This document shows, piece by piece, positions 11,655-22,499 of a stretch of DNA of 64,000 nt. The stretch is taken from NCBI GenBank assembly GCA_020137815.1, contig CM035358.1, forward strand, positions 705,356 to 769,355, written 5' to 3'. Position 1 is the stretch's first letter, and each line of letters begins with the position of its first letter. The stretch comes from Hormiphora californensis (Eukaryota > Ctenophora > Tentaculata > Cydippida > Pleurobrachiidae). The notes under the pieces were generated by a model, which did not search any database, was not told where the DNA came from, and worked only from the letters and a program-made list of their open reading frames with translations. A program made the translations under genes and the position numbers.

Positions 11655-12490
11655 TGGAAAAAGAGAGAAATGAGGAATCTAGGTAAACGTATTAGGCCCT
11701 GAGAAACAAGGTTATATAGCTTGAATAAACATAGCTTGAATAAACAAGTTAGATTTGGGGTCGTTCAAAGAAGTAACTTGTCTTAATTAATTTATAAATT
11801 AATTAGGATACCCGCAAATATATTAAAATTGAGATTTATAAAAATCGAATTATGCATAAAGCATTCAGCTCGGTATAAAAATAGTCAATCCTTTCTTACT
11901 TTAATTGAACAGGTTGTTCTTCTAATACGTTGTAATAAATCATCAGGACTAGATTTGAGACGATCAGAGGTCTCTAATGTTCTGTCTAACAGTGGTCATC
12001 CGACTGTAATTGTCACAGCGTGACGTGTGCATTCGTCGTGAGAGAGACGTAAAGACTAAGGAGAGAGAAGAGTTGAAGCGTGACAGCATTTGCTTAGTGC
12101 GGTGCGTCTCTCTCATCTGGTCGAATTCCACGTCGGATCCCACGTCAGATTATGTCAGATGACCACTGTCTGGGAGAAGTTGTGTTTGCTTTGTGCCTTG
12201 TTGGTTCATCAAACTGACAATAGTCCATGTCATACCGTACATGCAACTGTTGGTAACGAAGTTACCCCCCCCCCTTTCCAGCACGCAAGGGTTATTTCCT
12301 AACCAAAATGACTGTAACTTCGTGCACGCAGCCCAAGTTACGTATGTTGCTTAAAGTCTATGTGGCCGTCCTTCTCAATCAACTACATATTCCATTTCAA
12401 AGAAAGTTGTTTTGACTGTTGCAAGTCTAAACATATTTCACATTGCTTTGTACTTTTTTGGTAGTATGTAACACCAATATCACCATTCAT
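11655..12490. other. Gene-free stretch before the aerolysin-like gene
   Basis: No coding exon is supported here on either strand. GGTAACGAAGTTACCCCC at about 12251 recurs at about 32482 and is probably part of a small dispersed repeat. The stretch should contain the promoter of the gene starting at 12498. The last bases, ATTCATACAG, look like a 3' splice acceptor three bases before its start codon. Confidence 0.5.
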
Positions 12491-12497
12491 ACAGGAA

Positions 12498-13706
12498 ATG
12501 GCTTGTTTACGGTGGCTACTCGTCTTGGTGGTAGTAATCCCAGCGATTTCCACGATAGGCGTTTCCAAGTGGTGTCAATACGATTACAAATTCATCTGGA
12601 CCCACTCGTATGGATCAAGTCCCCACTCCAGTCTGGAAAGTGCCAAGGCAGCCTGTTTGGAGAACGATGATTGTACGGGGGTCACCAAGGAGCCTCGCTA
12701 TGGGGGCAGATATACCCTTCGGAGGGAAGTGACCCTTCATGATAGCCCCTCGGGGGAAACAACATGGGTGCCCTGTGAAGGCTACTTCTCATGTGACCGA
12801 ATGGGGTTGTATTCGGTCCATAATAGAAAGTTCCTGAGTGCCCGGCCCGATGGCAGGGTCTATTGGGATAGCACTTCGTATGGTAGGTGGGAGCATATTA
12901 AGTTTGAGCAATTTGGAAAAGACTCGGTTTTCCTGAGATCAGTCCATGGCAAGTACCTATCAGCGACCCCTGGAAGTTACCTGAGTTGGGACCGAGGCCA
13001 CCGTAGAAGCTGGGAACTGTTCAAGGTATACCAAGATGGGGACGATATCGCACTGAGGTCATGGCATGGCAAATACCTGTCAGCACAGGGAGATCTAACT
13101 GTTGACGTGGACCGAACCGCGGCCCGCGAATGGGAGTGGTTCTATGTCTATCCTCCGGGTTGCCTAAACAAAGAATGTGACTGCAGTAAGAGCATGGACA
13201 AGGATAAATATGAGCTAGATAATATTGAATATTTTGTTGAGAAAGCATTGGTTCACGATTATCCCCCGGAGACAGTGGCATATCTGCAGATAGACAATTC
13301 GAACGGGACTGCTGAACAGAATATCAAGTTCGCGGTGAGTGAGACCGTATCTGAGTCAAGCAGCTTCACCCACACAGCCGGGGCTAGTGTGACAGTTGGA
13401 ACTGAGTTCTCTGTTGGAGTCCCACTCCTATCGACAGACGGTAAGGTCTCTGTCGAGATATCTGCCAAATATGAGTTCTCCTACGGAACTGAGAGGGTTG
13501 AGGAAAGCACAACAGAAGCGGAGTTCACGTGTATCGCCCCGCCCGGAAAGAAAGTGAAGTGTTCAGCTCTACTGTTTAAATACCAATCATCGGTGCCCTA
13601 CAAGCAGTCCTGGACCCACAAGCAGATATCCTGTCCCTGTGAGAGTTCTGGGGTATTCAGCCAGATCGCTGCTCACGAAATGCTGCTTGTAATTTCCGAG
13701 GAGTGA
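12498..13706 (+). CDS. Secreted PAN/fascin-like/aerolysin-like pore-forming protein
   Basis: Uninterrupted 402-residue ORF. Residues 1-19 are a signal peptide (MACLRWLLVLVVVIPAIST). Residues about 25-97 are a Cys-containing PAN/apple-like module (WCQYDYKFIW ... AAACLENDDCTGVTKE). Residues about 98-215 are a fascin-like beta-trefoil with three repeats of the H(N/G)(R/K)(F/Y)LSA type (HNRKFLSA, HGKYLSA, HGKYLSA), each followed by an aromatic-rich strand. From about 236 to 390 comes an aerolysin/ETX-MTX2-like region: long Ser/Thr-rich alternating strands (SETVSESSSFTHTAGASVTV, then EFSVGVPLL) that in this superfamily form the membrane-inserting hairpin. The likely role is a secreted, glycan-binding pore-former in defence or digestion; this is inference from fold. 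The single exon contrasts with its multi-exon neighbours. The start is favoured by the signal peptide and an acceptor-like ATACAG three bases upstream. Confidence 0.8.
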   Translation: MACLRWLLVLVVVIPAISTIGVSKWCQYDYKFIWTHSYGSSPHSSLESAKAACLENDDCTGVTKEPRYGGRYTLRREVTLHDSPSGETTWVPCEGYFSCDRMGLYSVHNRKFLSARPDGRVYWDSTSYGRWEHIKFEQFGKDSVFLRSVHGKYLSATPGSYLSWDRGHRRSWELFKVYQDGDDIALRSWHGKYLSAQGDLTVDVDRTAAREWEWFYVYPPGCLNKECDCSKSMDKDKYELDNIEYFVEKALVHDYPPETVAYLQIDNSNGTAEQNIKFAVSETVSESSSFTHTAGASVTVGTEFSVGVPLLSTDGKVSVEISAKYEFSYGTERVEESTTEAEFTCIAPPGKKVKCSALLFKYQSSVPYKQSWTHKQISCPCESSGVFSQIAAHEMLLVISEE

Positions 13707-13887
13707 CGGGAGAGTGACGTCAGTGGATGAGTGTTTTGGACTTTCTAATAAGTATTAGCATGGTAAATGAGATTCAAAATTTATGGGTCGTCTTACTCGG
13801 GACAAAAATCTATATCTCGAACTGTTACGGTGTTTGCATGTTTATGAAGTATTCCAATTGAAATTCAAACGAGATCTCTACATGTAT

Positions 13888-14460
13888 GTCTTTTGGGACT
13901 CCAATAGCATGCTTGTTACGATGTAGTGTTCAAAATAAATAAATAAAATTTGGGTTGACAAGATACCTTATTTACGTATTTCTACGATTTATCATTTCAA
14001 GCACTTTTCCAGAACTCCCTATCCTCCAGAAGTATGTGCAAAATAGGGGGTTTACTGACAAATGAGAGGCGCAATTTAAAAACTGATTAAAACGTAATAT
14101 CTCCGGTTCCTGATAAGATACATATCATAATTGTATTACCTGGCGTTCCACTCATGCGCTTGCCCATGGCGTCCACAGATGAACTTAACGTGTTTATTCA
14201 GACAGCATTAGAGCTAGAAAAGAAGGGAGCGAGGAAAAAGAGAAATAGGTGAGGACTCAGAAGGGAAATGAAACAAGAGGGATTCGAGAAATTTGTTAAG
14301 CAGAAACCAAAGAAGATAAACGATTGATTATTTTGCCTCAAATCTAGGGGCACGGACAGTGATTGCGTTTCTAAACAAATCTAACGGTATATCTTTACCA
14401 TCGCATAAACTATTAAGACGGAATTTACTGTTCGTAATTAGAAACAAGGAATATTTCTGG
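13888..14460 (+). repeat. Duplicated block, copy 1 (3' flank of aerolysin-like gene)
   Basis: Begins TTTTGGGACTCCAATAGCAT and matches 15411-16290. It includes AATAAA signals (13934 onward) that probably serve the aerolysin-like gene 230 bp upstream. This copy lacks the pogo-like insert present in copy 2 and so preserves the empty target site (GAAGTATGTGC). From 14460 to 15410 the sequence is AT-rich with repeated CGAGAAAATTTT-like runs and no gene. Confidence 0.85.
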
Positions 14461-15410
14461 AAGGACGATTGAGAGGAGAAAAGCGAATGATTGACGAAAA
14501 ATTAGAAGTGAATTGAACAAGATGTCGAAATCGGGCTTAAGAGAGAAATTTGGAAGAGATTGAGCGAGAAAATTGAATGAAATGTACGAGAAAAGTTGAC
14601 GTATCGAACAGAAATGTCGATGAATTCAAGCGAGAAACTTTCGATTGCAAGTTTCACGAAAATTTTTCGAACGACAGTTTCTAGCAAATTTCTCGATCGA
14701 AATTTGTAAGCCAAAAATTTTCCCGTATGCATTCTGCGAAAAATTCTCGAATCGAATTCAAACCAAATTTCGAATCGAAATTTGTAAGCGAGAAAACTTT
14801 TCCGAATTGTAATTTCTTACCGAGAAAATTTTATCGAAGCGTAATTTTTAAGCGAGAGAAATTTTCCCGAATCGCAATTTCTTACTGAGAAAATTTTCTT
14901 GAATCGACATATTATTTTCTAAGAGAGAAAATTTTTCGAATCACAATTTCTTACCGAGAAAGTTTCTCGAATCGTAATTTCCAACCGAGAAAATTTTCTC
15001 GAATCGTTATCGATCTGAATCATTATCAATCATGTTTGCATTTACGAATTTCAAGAACGTGTACTTTTTCATGTGTATTACATATAATGTAATTAAAATA
15101 GGTGACAATGGAACTAAAAACGTTCCTAGGTCCGGTGGTACATGGGCATAAGGAACCCGTGGGCAGAAGGGACCCGTCGATGTATTATTTACACGTTTAT
15201 TAAGAGAAAAATTACCAGAATACAGAGACAAGAAAGATTATGTACTCACCTGAAACACAAGGCTAATTTTACCCAAAACTTCAAATTTGAGAGAGGATCA
15301 TATTGTTAGCATTTCAAGGAGTACAAGCGCGTTTACAAGGGGACCCCAACTGGCCCCAACTTGAGGGGCTCCCCCTGGGCTCCCCTTGGGTCCGTGGGGC
15401 GTGTAACTAT

Positions 15411-16290
15411 GTCTTTTGGGACTCCAATAGCATGCTTGTTACGATGTAGTGTTCAAAATAAATAAATAAAATTTGGGTTTTTAGGCCCTTTAAAGGTTGA
15501 CAAGATACAAACTTATTTACGTATTTCTACGATTTATCATTAATTTCAAGCACTTTTCCAGAACTCCCTATCCTCCAGAACTCCCTATCCTCCAGAAGTA
15601 CAGTCGGACCCCGATTTACCGGGCTCCGATTTACCGGAACCCCGATTTACCGGGAGCATAATCTTCCCCCGAAATAGGAAATTAACAGTATTTGACCCCG
15701 ATATACCGGGCACCCCGATTTACCGGGCAAAACCCTTTCCCCCGAGCATCCCGGTAAATCGGGGTCCGACTGTATGTGCAAAATAGGGGGTTTACTGACA
15801 AATGAGAGGCGCAATTTAAAAACTGATTAAAACGTAATATCTCCGGTTCCTGATGAGATACATATCATAATTGTATTATAATTACCTGGCGTTCCACTCA
15901 TGCGCTTGCCCATGGCGTCCACAGATGAACTTAACGTGTTTATTCAGACAGCATTAGAGGTAGAAAGGAAGGGAGCGCTGTCAGGCCAATGCTCTGACCA
16001 CAGTTCTCGCGCGCTCCGAAATGGGTCAGGCAGAGGGAGCGAGGAGAAAGGGAAAGAGGGTGAGAGAAATGAAGAGGGTGAGAGAAATGAAGAGGGTGAG
16101 AGAAATGAAGAGGGTGAGACAGAAAGAGAGATAAAAAGATTGATTATTCTGCCATCAAAAGGGGCCACGTGGACAGTGATTGCGTTTCTAAAACAAGATC
16201 TACTTGTTTTCTTTACCAGTCTGCGTAGAACTATTATAATATAATAATAGACGGGATTTACTGTTTGAAAAGAAAGAAAAAGGAATATTA
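15411..16290 (+). repeat. Duplicated block, copy 2
   Basis: Second copy of the 13888-14460 block. It differs by a tandem duplication of GAACTCCCTATCCTCCA, a pogo-like MITE at 15599-15774, a 60-bp segment near 15985, and a GTGAGAGAAATGAAGAGG micro-repeat near 16070. Confidence 0.85.
15599..15774. mobile_element. pogo/Tigger-like MITE with TA duplication
   Basis: Terminal inverted repeats CAGTCGGACCCCGATTTACC and its complement ending GGTCCGACTG, flanked by TA on both sides. Comparison with the undamaged duplicate at 13888-14460 shows the pre-insertion site with a single TA. This is direct evidence for a Tc1/mariner-pogo type insertion. The interior is built of further GATTTACCGGG repeats. Confidence 0.9.
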
Positions 16291-16419
16291 TGGAGAGGGA
16301 GAGATTGAAGGGGAGAAAGAGAGAAATGGAATATGGATGGAGAAAAAGAAGACAGTGATAGATAGAGGGAGAAAGGTGAGAGAGAAGGAGAGAGAGAAGA
16401 GGGAGAGATAGGTGAGAGT

Positions 16420-16474
16420 AGAGAGAGAGAGAGATCGCTCTCGCGCTCTCTACTATCGCTCTCTCTCTCTCTCT

Positions 16475-16510
<36 letters not shown>

Positions 16511-16533
16511 CTCTCTCTCTCTCGCTCTCTCTC

Positions 16534-16576
<43 letters not shown>

Positions 16577-16680
16577 GCTCTCTCCGCTCTCTCTCTTCTC
16601 GCTCTCTCTCTCTCTCTCTCCTCTCTTGTCTCTCTCTTTTTCCTCTCTCTCTCTTTTTCTCTCTCTTTCTCTATGACTCT
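16420..16680. repeat. CT-rich simple sequence
   Basis: Long imperfect (CT)n with scattered CTCTCGCTCT interruptions, preceded by a GA-rich stretch (16270-16430). Translated ORFs here are artefacts of the repeat. Confidence 0.95.
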
Positions 16681-16965
16681 TTTGTTTTACGTCCAGTTTA
16701 TGAATACTGCATTATAGGGAGAAAATTCAATGAGTTATCAAAATATGAACACATAACAGGATGGACGGGGTATATAAATAGTAGGGGCTGTTGCAGAGTT
16801 ATTATACCAGTCTAACTGGTTTGCAGATTTGCAATGCTATAGTCCTAGAACTAGCCAACTAGTTATACTCGATATATCTTATTTCTAAAATCTAAAATCT
16901 TATTTCTAAATAACTTGTAACAATACATGTTGCTAGCTAAATTTCTACAACCATTTAGCACTATT

Positions 16966-17973
16966 ATGGCTCCTACAAATAGCCTTGCTGATAAGCCCAC
17001 TGATGGTCCTGCCTGGGTTAAAATATGGACAGGACGTTTTCAAAGAGTCCAGGAAACTAGCAGCAGAGGGCAAGATAACTGTTGAACAAGACTTTGCAAC
17101 GCAACAGGAGGTTTACGAGCACTTTGCAGAAACATACGATGAGTGTCCTCACTTCACATGATGGGTAGGTAACTATTGTGCTGTTAGTATGAACAATACA
17201 AGGTAACTATAGTAACGATGCTCCTTCATAAACACAGATTCAATTCCAATAATTTGACCTGTATTATATAATCCTTGGCCTTCCGTTGCAGATACCGAGC
17301 CCCTATTATCGCCGCAGAGGAAACTTGTATCTTGTTGGGAGGCCAACAGCAGTGCAAAAATTTTGGACATCGGCTCAGGTGTGTGTATTATAATATTTCA
17401 ATCGCACACAAATTGTGATGTCTGATGACACTATCCAAGGGGCTAGGTACTTTTAAAATTAGAACAGAGAACTAAAACATTTAATCCTATTTTCCAGGAA
17501 CTGGTATGGTTGCGGAGCGAATTAGGGAGAAGGGATACACCCACATTGATGCATTTGACCCCAACAAAAAGTCCTGCCAGGTCGCTCAGAGAAAGGGGAT
17601 CTACGAAAGGATCTATCTCACTGAGGCATCACCAAAAGCTGCTGAATTGAAACTAATCTTGGACAACACCTTCGATTTGATAGTCAGTGCTGGCACATTC
17701 TGGGTGTCCCCCTCCTACCCGGGTGTGTACATGTTGGAGGAACTAGCACGGGTTATCAAGCCGGGTGGTATGATCCTCCTTGTTGTTAACGAGGAGTACA
17801 TCCAGGGAGAGTGGCAGGATTGGGGGGTTGTCAGGGATCTTGAGGAGAGAGGAATACTCAAGGCTCGACCTGTTAAACTGGTGCCCAACTACAGAATGAA
17901 CGCTGCTGTCAGCGACACTAACCAGGGGAAACCTCCAAATGGTGCCGTGGTCGTGTACGATATCCTCAAGTAA
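16966..17973 (+). pseudogene. METTL27: METTL27-like SAM methyltransferase, frames broken
   Basis: Three exon blocks: about 16966-17164, 17292-17378 and 17498-17973. The last reads as a class I SAM-dependent methyltransferase: ILDIGSGTG (motif I, across the splice), IDAFDPN, FDLIVSAGTFWVS, LARVIKPGGMILLVVN, and a C-terminus typical of the METTL27 (Williams-Beuren 27) family. Upstream, VYEHFAETYDE and YRAPIIAAEE match the family's N-terminal YD...YRAP signature. But three frames are needed. The VYEHFAETYDE frame meets TGA at 17159-17161, the YRAP frame differs from it, and EANSSAKILDIGSG is in yet another frame of the same exon. At least two indels therefore separate conserved parts. It is either a decaying pseudogene or affected by assembly errors; the 155-codon last exon is intact. 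It converges on MEIOB, with only 82 bp between the stop codons. Confidence 0.7.
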
Positions 17974-18055
17974 TAATTTCTGCAATTTTGCAGGAGTAAG
18001 TGGACAATTCAATTTTTTTCAAGCGTATATTTCCCCATTTTGTCATTTTGTAAAG

Positions 18056-19725
18056 TTAAGTATTACCTTCGAAAACGTTAACTGGGACTCCAACTAACTT
18101 CTCTGCAACTTCTCCACTCATCTTCACAGTATCGATAGAACCTAAAATAAAGAGATCTGATTTTTAATTGGGCCTCCTCATTACACCCCTCTAACTTGCT
18201 TTGTTCGAGTTTTCGACTCTCTAGGTCTCAGCTCTCGGCGAGATACAAATATGAAGGAGGGTTAGAACATAACATCACTTACCAGTGTCATCACAGAGAG
18301 AAAGTTTAAAGTCGTAAAAGTGTACGACATCCTTCCCAAAGCACTCCATCTTATCACACAATCCTGGTACCTTCTTGTTGCACCCAGTGCACCTCATAGC
18401 AATACATTTGGTCTTGCTCTTCCCATTAATTGTCTCCAGAACCACGTTCAGGATCCCATGCTCGGGTTTAGTGCTCTTCACGTCTCCTATAGAGTAGTTG
18501 CTGGTGATACTACTAACAGGTACAGAGGTCTTGGATGCCGGGGTCCTCAGTACTGATGGAGTTGTGATGTCACTGGGGAGGCTCTGGGCGAAGTTGTACA
18601 AATTGTGTGCGTCTGGAACATCAGGATTAACAGTAACAATTGATTTATGGGTGATCTCTAATGTGACTCCTTCCGTGAAATTGTCCAACTTCACCTTTAC
18701 ATCTGTCAGGAACAGGATGCTTTGTTTTGGGGGTAGGTTGCCAGTCAGATCACCAACTGACTCCAACCAGCTGACACATCTCATTACTTGTTGGGTGTTG
18801 TCCATCACTTCAAAGTCAGTACATGTCGCCATGCGGCCTTGTCTGGTTGTTACTTTCCTGGAGCTTGGTGGAGTTTTAACCAACACGAGACAGTTCACAA
18901 ACCGATCAAAATAACTATCCTTCCCTTCGACTAGTTTTTGTAGAGAAATGAAATCTCCTCCTTTGCTGACGGGTTGATGCTGAAGTTGTTGTAATTCGCT
19001 TCCAACTCCAAATGGTAGTGGCTCGACCCGGCCGCTCCTTTGATCGACCTAAATAAAACAGTTGTTATCTTATCATACAGCTCTAGGGGATATGAAAAAT
19101 GTAGAAATTGAGATAACAAGAATCTAGTACAAACAGATTTGGTAGATATTGGTCAGGTTTGCTTACCGATATTTGATATGGAACGATAGTTGAGGGAGTG
19201 TAGATTGAGGATTGGGCGTTTTCAGGTTTATCTTGGACTAAAATACCAGATAACTTCACTCGTTCATTTATAACAACACTGAGAGACATTATGAGATGAG
19301 ATCTGTGTGTATGATGTAAACTTACTTTCTAACTTGGCATACACTGTGCAGACCCCTCGCTCTGACGTTGCGGAGGCAGCACACACATGCGGAGGTAGCA
19401 CACGCATGCCAACATTCTAACCTAAGAGTGAGTTGCTGATTGAAGGTCAAAGTTCCCCAGCATGTCACATTGCATAGACCAGTGCTATCACGGAGTGTAA
19501 ATGCCAGAATCGATCTGTCCTCTTTCCCTTCCTTCGCTTGTAGCGGTTTAATGTCTTGCTTCGCAACTACCAGGCCAGCAGTTATCTGACCAGAAACTCC
19601 TGGAATAGTAAAACGATGAAAATAAAGAGAAATTTAGTTACACTGTGCAACAAACCTATTTGAAGATTGGATAATGAAGTGTATCCTTCGCTAAATGTCC
19701 AGTCTTTCTTTGAATTTGACCACAT
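18056..19725 (-). CDS. MEIOB: Meiosis-specific OB-fold protein MEIOB
   Basis: Five exons on the minus strand (19656-19725, 19422-19599, 19167-19278, 18283-19048, 18056-18141) give 403 codons plus stop with all phases in agreement. The protein is an RPA1-like single-strand DNA binding factor that works with SPATA22 in meiotic recombination. Matches to vertebrate MEIOB run the whole length: YTSLSNLQIGV at the start, ILAFTLRDSTG, the OB-fold stretch SILFLTDVKVKLDNF, IVTVNPDVPDAHNLYNF, and a zinc-ribbon-like CTGCNKKVPGLCDKMEC before SGEVAEKLVGVPVNVF. The last exon reads past a plausible donor (GAAG|GTAATAC) into a stop, so the C-terminal OB fold is shorter than in vertebrates (about 440-470 aa). 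An 18-nt candidate microexon at 19326-19343 would keep frame. The start is supported by homology and an acceptor-like TTTCTAG six bases upstream. Confidence 0.88.
18195..18273. mobile_element. TTGC...GGGTTAGAACATAAC short element copy
   Basis: Starts CTTGCTTTGTTCGAGTTTTC and ends GGAGGGTTAGAACATAAC; it lies in the last intron of MEIOB. It is a diverged member of the short palindromic element family described at 3093-3241. Confidence 0.5.
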
Positions 19726-20874
19726 CCTTTCCTAGAAATTAGTAAATTAAATGAGGGATAATATCAATATGTTGTAGTCCCCTCTCGGATAGCCGTCAAA
19801 ACGTATGTACTATGGTACTGTGACCGGTGGGGTAGGACGCCGTTACGATCTGGGTGTTTGGAGGCCTGTTTACATTGGTGACGCAGTCACCCTTACAACT
19901 CACGCGCGTAGCGCGCCAAAACGAAGCCCGCGTAGCAGAGAGGTGACGGCGCCACCAACTGTTTACAGGTGTGCACTGCCAAAAAAGTTTATCTAGTAAG
20001 AAATGTCAAGGCCTAAACCCAATCCAAACCTTAACCCCCACCCTACTTTAGCCTTAACCCTAAAAAACCGTTTGTCAGCACTGGGCAAAGTTAAAATCTG
20101 GGTGCCTTCCATTGCTAACAATTCATCGATTTTGGCGGTCGAGACGGGTCAGGGCTATGTTAGGGTCGGGTTAGGATTTTGTTTGGGGTTGTCGGTTAGT
20201 GCTGTCGATTCTCTACCAGATACCACGCTGTTTCGTTTACTCAAATCGGTCATGTGGTTGCGTGGCTATAGTCGTTAGAAAAAAGTCGGTCTTGTGTACT
20301 CTTTTTGCTAGTGTGCACCTGTAAACAGGCTGCAAGGCACCCAGATTATAATCGCGGCCTGTTTGGTGAGCTTTTATTTTCTAGACTGAATTTTTCAAAC
20401 GGCTATATATAGCCACGCATTACGCATTACGCAACCACATGGCCCTCCGGTCCAGCAAGTACCTGGGTGTCCGGCGCCAGGGGCGGCAGCCTCGGTCAGG
20501 GGGTGTGAAACCCCCCACAAGCAGGGGCCAGGGTCCAGGGCGCAGAGCCCCCGCAGGCAGGGTCCAGGGCTGCAAGCCCCGGCGGGGTTGAGCAGGGACG
20601 GCGCTGGGCCTTCGTAGCCCCCCCCCCCCCCCGAAAATTTCTGGCATTTTAGGCGGTTTTAGACGATTTTAAGCATTTCTGAACTCCTTCTGTGAAAAAT
20701 GCTTGGCAAAAGCTGCTGCATTCGCGGGATAGGGCAGCGCTTTTCAAGAAAAATGCCAAATGGGAAAAAAGATGAAAGTTTTTAAAAATTACCCTGGTCA
20801 TGTCAAATTGCACTGGTCATGTCAAATTGCACTGTGGCGCGCGGAAGAACCCTCTTTATGCTCTGCGTCCTCTT

Positions 20875-21111
20875 TATAGTCGAATTTTTTATTTAAGCGA
20901 CAGGCCGCCGCGCACTCAATTAGTTAATTGGTCATATCTCCGGTTCCCGATAAGATAAAGACTTGATCCTGGTTGCGTTGGAAAGATACAATTTTTATCT
21001 TTCCAATGGCACCAAGAAAAAGTCGTTAGCTTATCAGGAACCGGAAATCGATTTCAAGCGCTGCATTTTGATGCCCGGCGGCCTGTCGCTTAAATAAAAA
21101 ATTCGACTTTA
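20875..21111. mobile_element. Palindromic MITE, TATAGTCGAA termini
   Basis: Inverted termini TATAGTCGAATTTTTTATTT and AAATAAAAAATTCGACTTTA, then GCGACAGGCCGCCG/CGGCGGCCTGTCGC. The interior contains the hairpin core ATCTCCGGTTCCCGATAAGA with its complement. Length 237 bp. Confidence 0.9.
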
Positions 21112-21141
21112 TGCTCTGCGCGCGAATCAAATATTTCGCAC

Positions 21142-21282
21142 AGTGGAAGCTCTTACGGTATTCCCACAACCGTGGGAAAAGAGAGATAGAAAGAAATACT
21201 AAAAGAGAGAAATTTCTCTCTTTTAGTATTTCTATCTATCTCTCTTTTCCCACGGTTGTGGGAATACCGTAAGAGCTTCCAC
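21142..21282. repeat. 140-bp perfect-type hairpin
   Basis: GTGGAAGCTCTTACGGTATT ... reverse complement AATACCGTAAGAGCTTCCAC around a GAGAAATTTCTC centre, with only a few mismatches between arms. It sits exactly between two palindromic MITEs. Confidence 0.9.
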
Positions 21283-21517
21283 TATAGTCTGATTTTAAAT
21301 AACTGTCGTTTTTACCGCACTCGATTTTGCTCTATTATGACAATATCTCCAGTTCCTGATAAGATAAAGACTTGAAATTTGGAGGTTAGGAAGAACTTAG
21401 CATGTTCTTCGCAACCCCCAAGTTTCAAGTCTTTATCTCATCAGGAACCGGAGTTATTGTAATAATAGAGCAAAATCGAGTGCGGTAAAAACGACAGTTA
21501 TTTAAAATCAGACTTTA
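21283..21517. mobile_element. Palindromic MITE, TATAGTCTGA termini
   Basis: Termini TATAGTCTGATTTTAAATAA / TTATTTAAAATCAGACTTTA; arms continue through CCGCACTCGATTTTGCTC. The centre is the shared hairpin core TCCTGATAAGATAAAGACTT with AAATTTGGAGG. Length 235 bp. Confidence 0.9.
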
Positions 21518-21646
21518 GCAGTTTTCATCGATTTTTTGAAATATATATAAAAATATTTAGCCAAAACGGTTGAGTGGTTTGGCGGTTAGAGTCATTTTAG
21601 TGAATCAACTTTTTTGGCAGCGCGCACCTGTAAACAGGCCACCAAA

Positions 21647-22439
21647 TAGTAGAGTCGATAACTACATCGACCTCTCCCAATTGTTCCAGTTTTTGTCACA
21701 TCTGTTTGGAGCCCCGACACGACCTCTAAACAGGTGTTACTTTTTCACAAACTGTTTTCATCTTGGTGTAATCAGCAGTTGAAATGTTGCTGATCATAAC
21801 AAAAACCTGACTAAATTTTTTCAACTTGGGGTAAAACCATGGGTGTCAAAAGTTAGCTCTAGGTCCCCTGAGTAACCATCCGGAGACTCCAAGAGATATT
21901 TCAAGCCGTTCTCCTGTAATCATTAATCCCGGTGGAGAAAAAAATACAATGCGGACGTACGTGAGCGCTGGCAGGCTGTTTACATGTTATTGTATGTCTC
22001 TCACTCTCTCTGGAAAAACCGCACGTGCGGTTGCGCCGCGCGAGATAACTCTTTCTCAAGGGGGAGAAAAGAGAGAGACGCACATTAACGTTATACATTA
22101 AAGTTGAGGTTGAAGGCAATTGCACGTACGTCCATACTCAAATATGTGCTCTACCGGGATTAATGATTACAGGAGAACGGCTTGAAATATCTCTTGGAGT
22201 CTCCGGATGGTTACTCAGGGGACCTAGAGCTAACTTTTGACACCCATGGTTTTACCCCAAGTTGAAAAAATTTAGTCAGGTTTTTGTTATGATCAACAAC
22301 ATTTCAACTGCTGATTACACCAATTTGAAAACAGTTTGTGAAAAAGTAACACCTGTTTAGAGGTCGTGTCGAGGCTCCAAACTGATGTGACAAAAACTGG
22401 AACAATTGGGAGAGGTCGATGTAGTTATCGACTCTACTA
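21647..22439. mobile_element. 793-bp foldback element, copy 1
   Basis: Inverted arms of about 280 bp begin TAGTAGAGTCGATAACTACA and end with its complement; a 220-bp unique centre contains CCGCACGTGCGG and a GA-rich stretch. A second copy of the same length lies at 33376-34168. TA at both ends is consistent with a TA target site. A 74-codon minus-strand ORF in the centre is shared by both copies, but similarity extends equally outside it, so it is not evidence of coding. Confidence 0.93.
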
Positions 22440-22499
22440 AAACACTTGGCATACGTTGCAGGCCCCTTATAATATAATATAAGGGGCCTGGAGGGAATA

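Noticed and set aside
18931..19119. MEIOB frameshift suspected from SSHYHLELEANYNNFSI in another frame of the 18283-19048 exon
   Set aside because: The in-phase frame (VDQRSGRVEPLPFGVGSELQ...) aligns with vertebrate MEIOB at the right length, so no frameshift is needed.
20008..20200. Telomere-like strings (AACCCTAAA, TTAGGGTCGGGTTAGG)
   Set aside because: Too irregular for an interstitial telomere; they belong to the dispersed element repeated at 24440.
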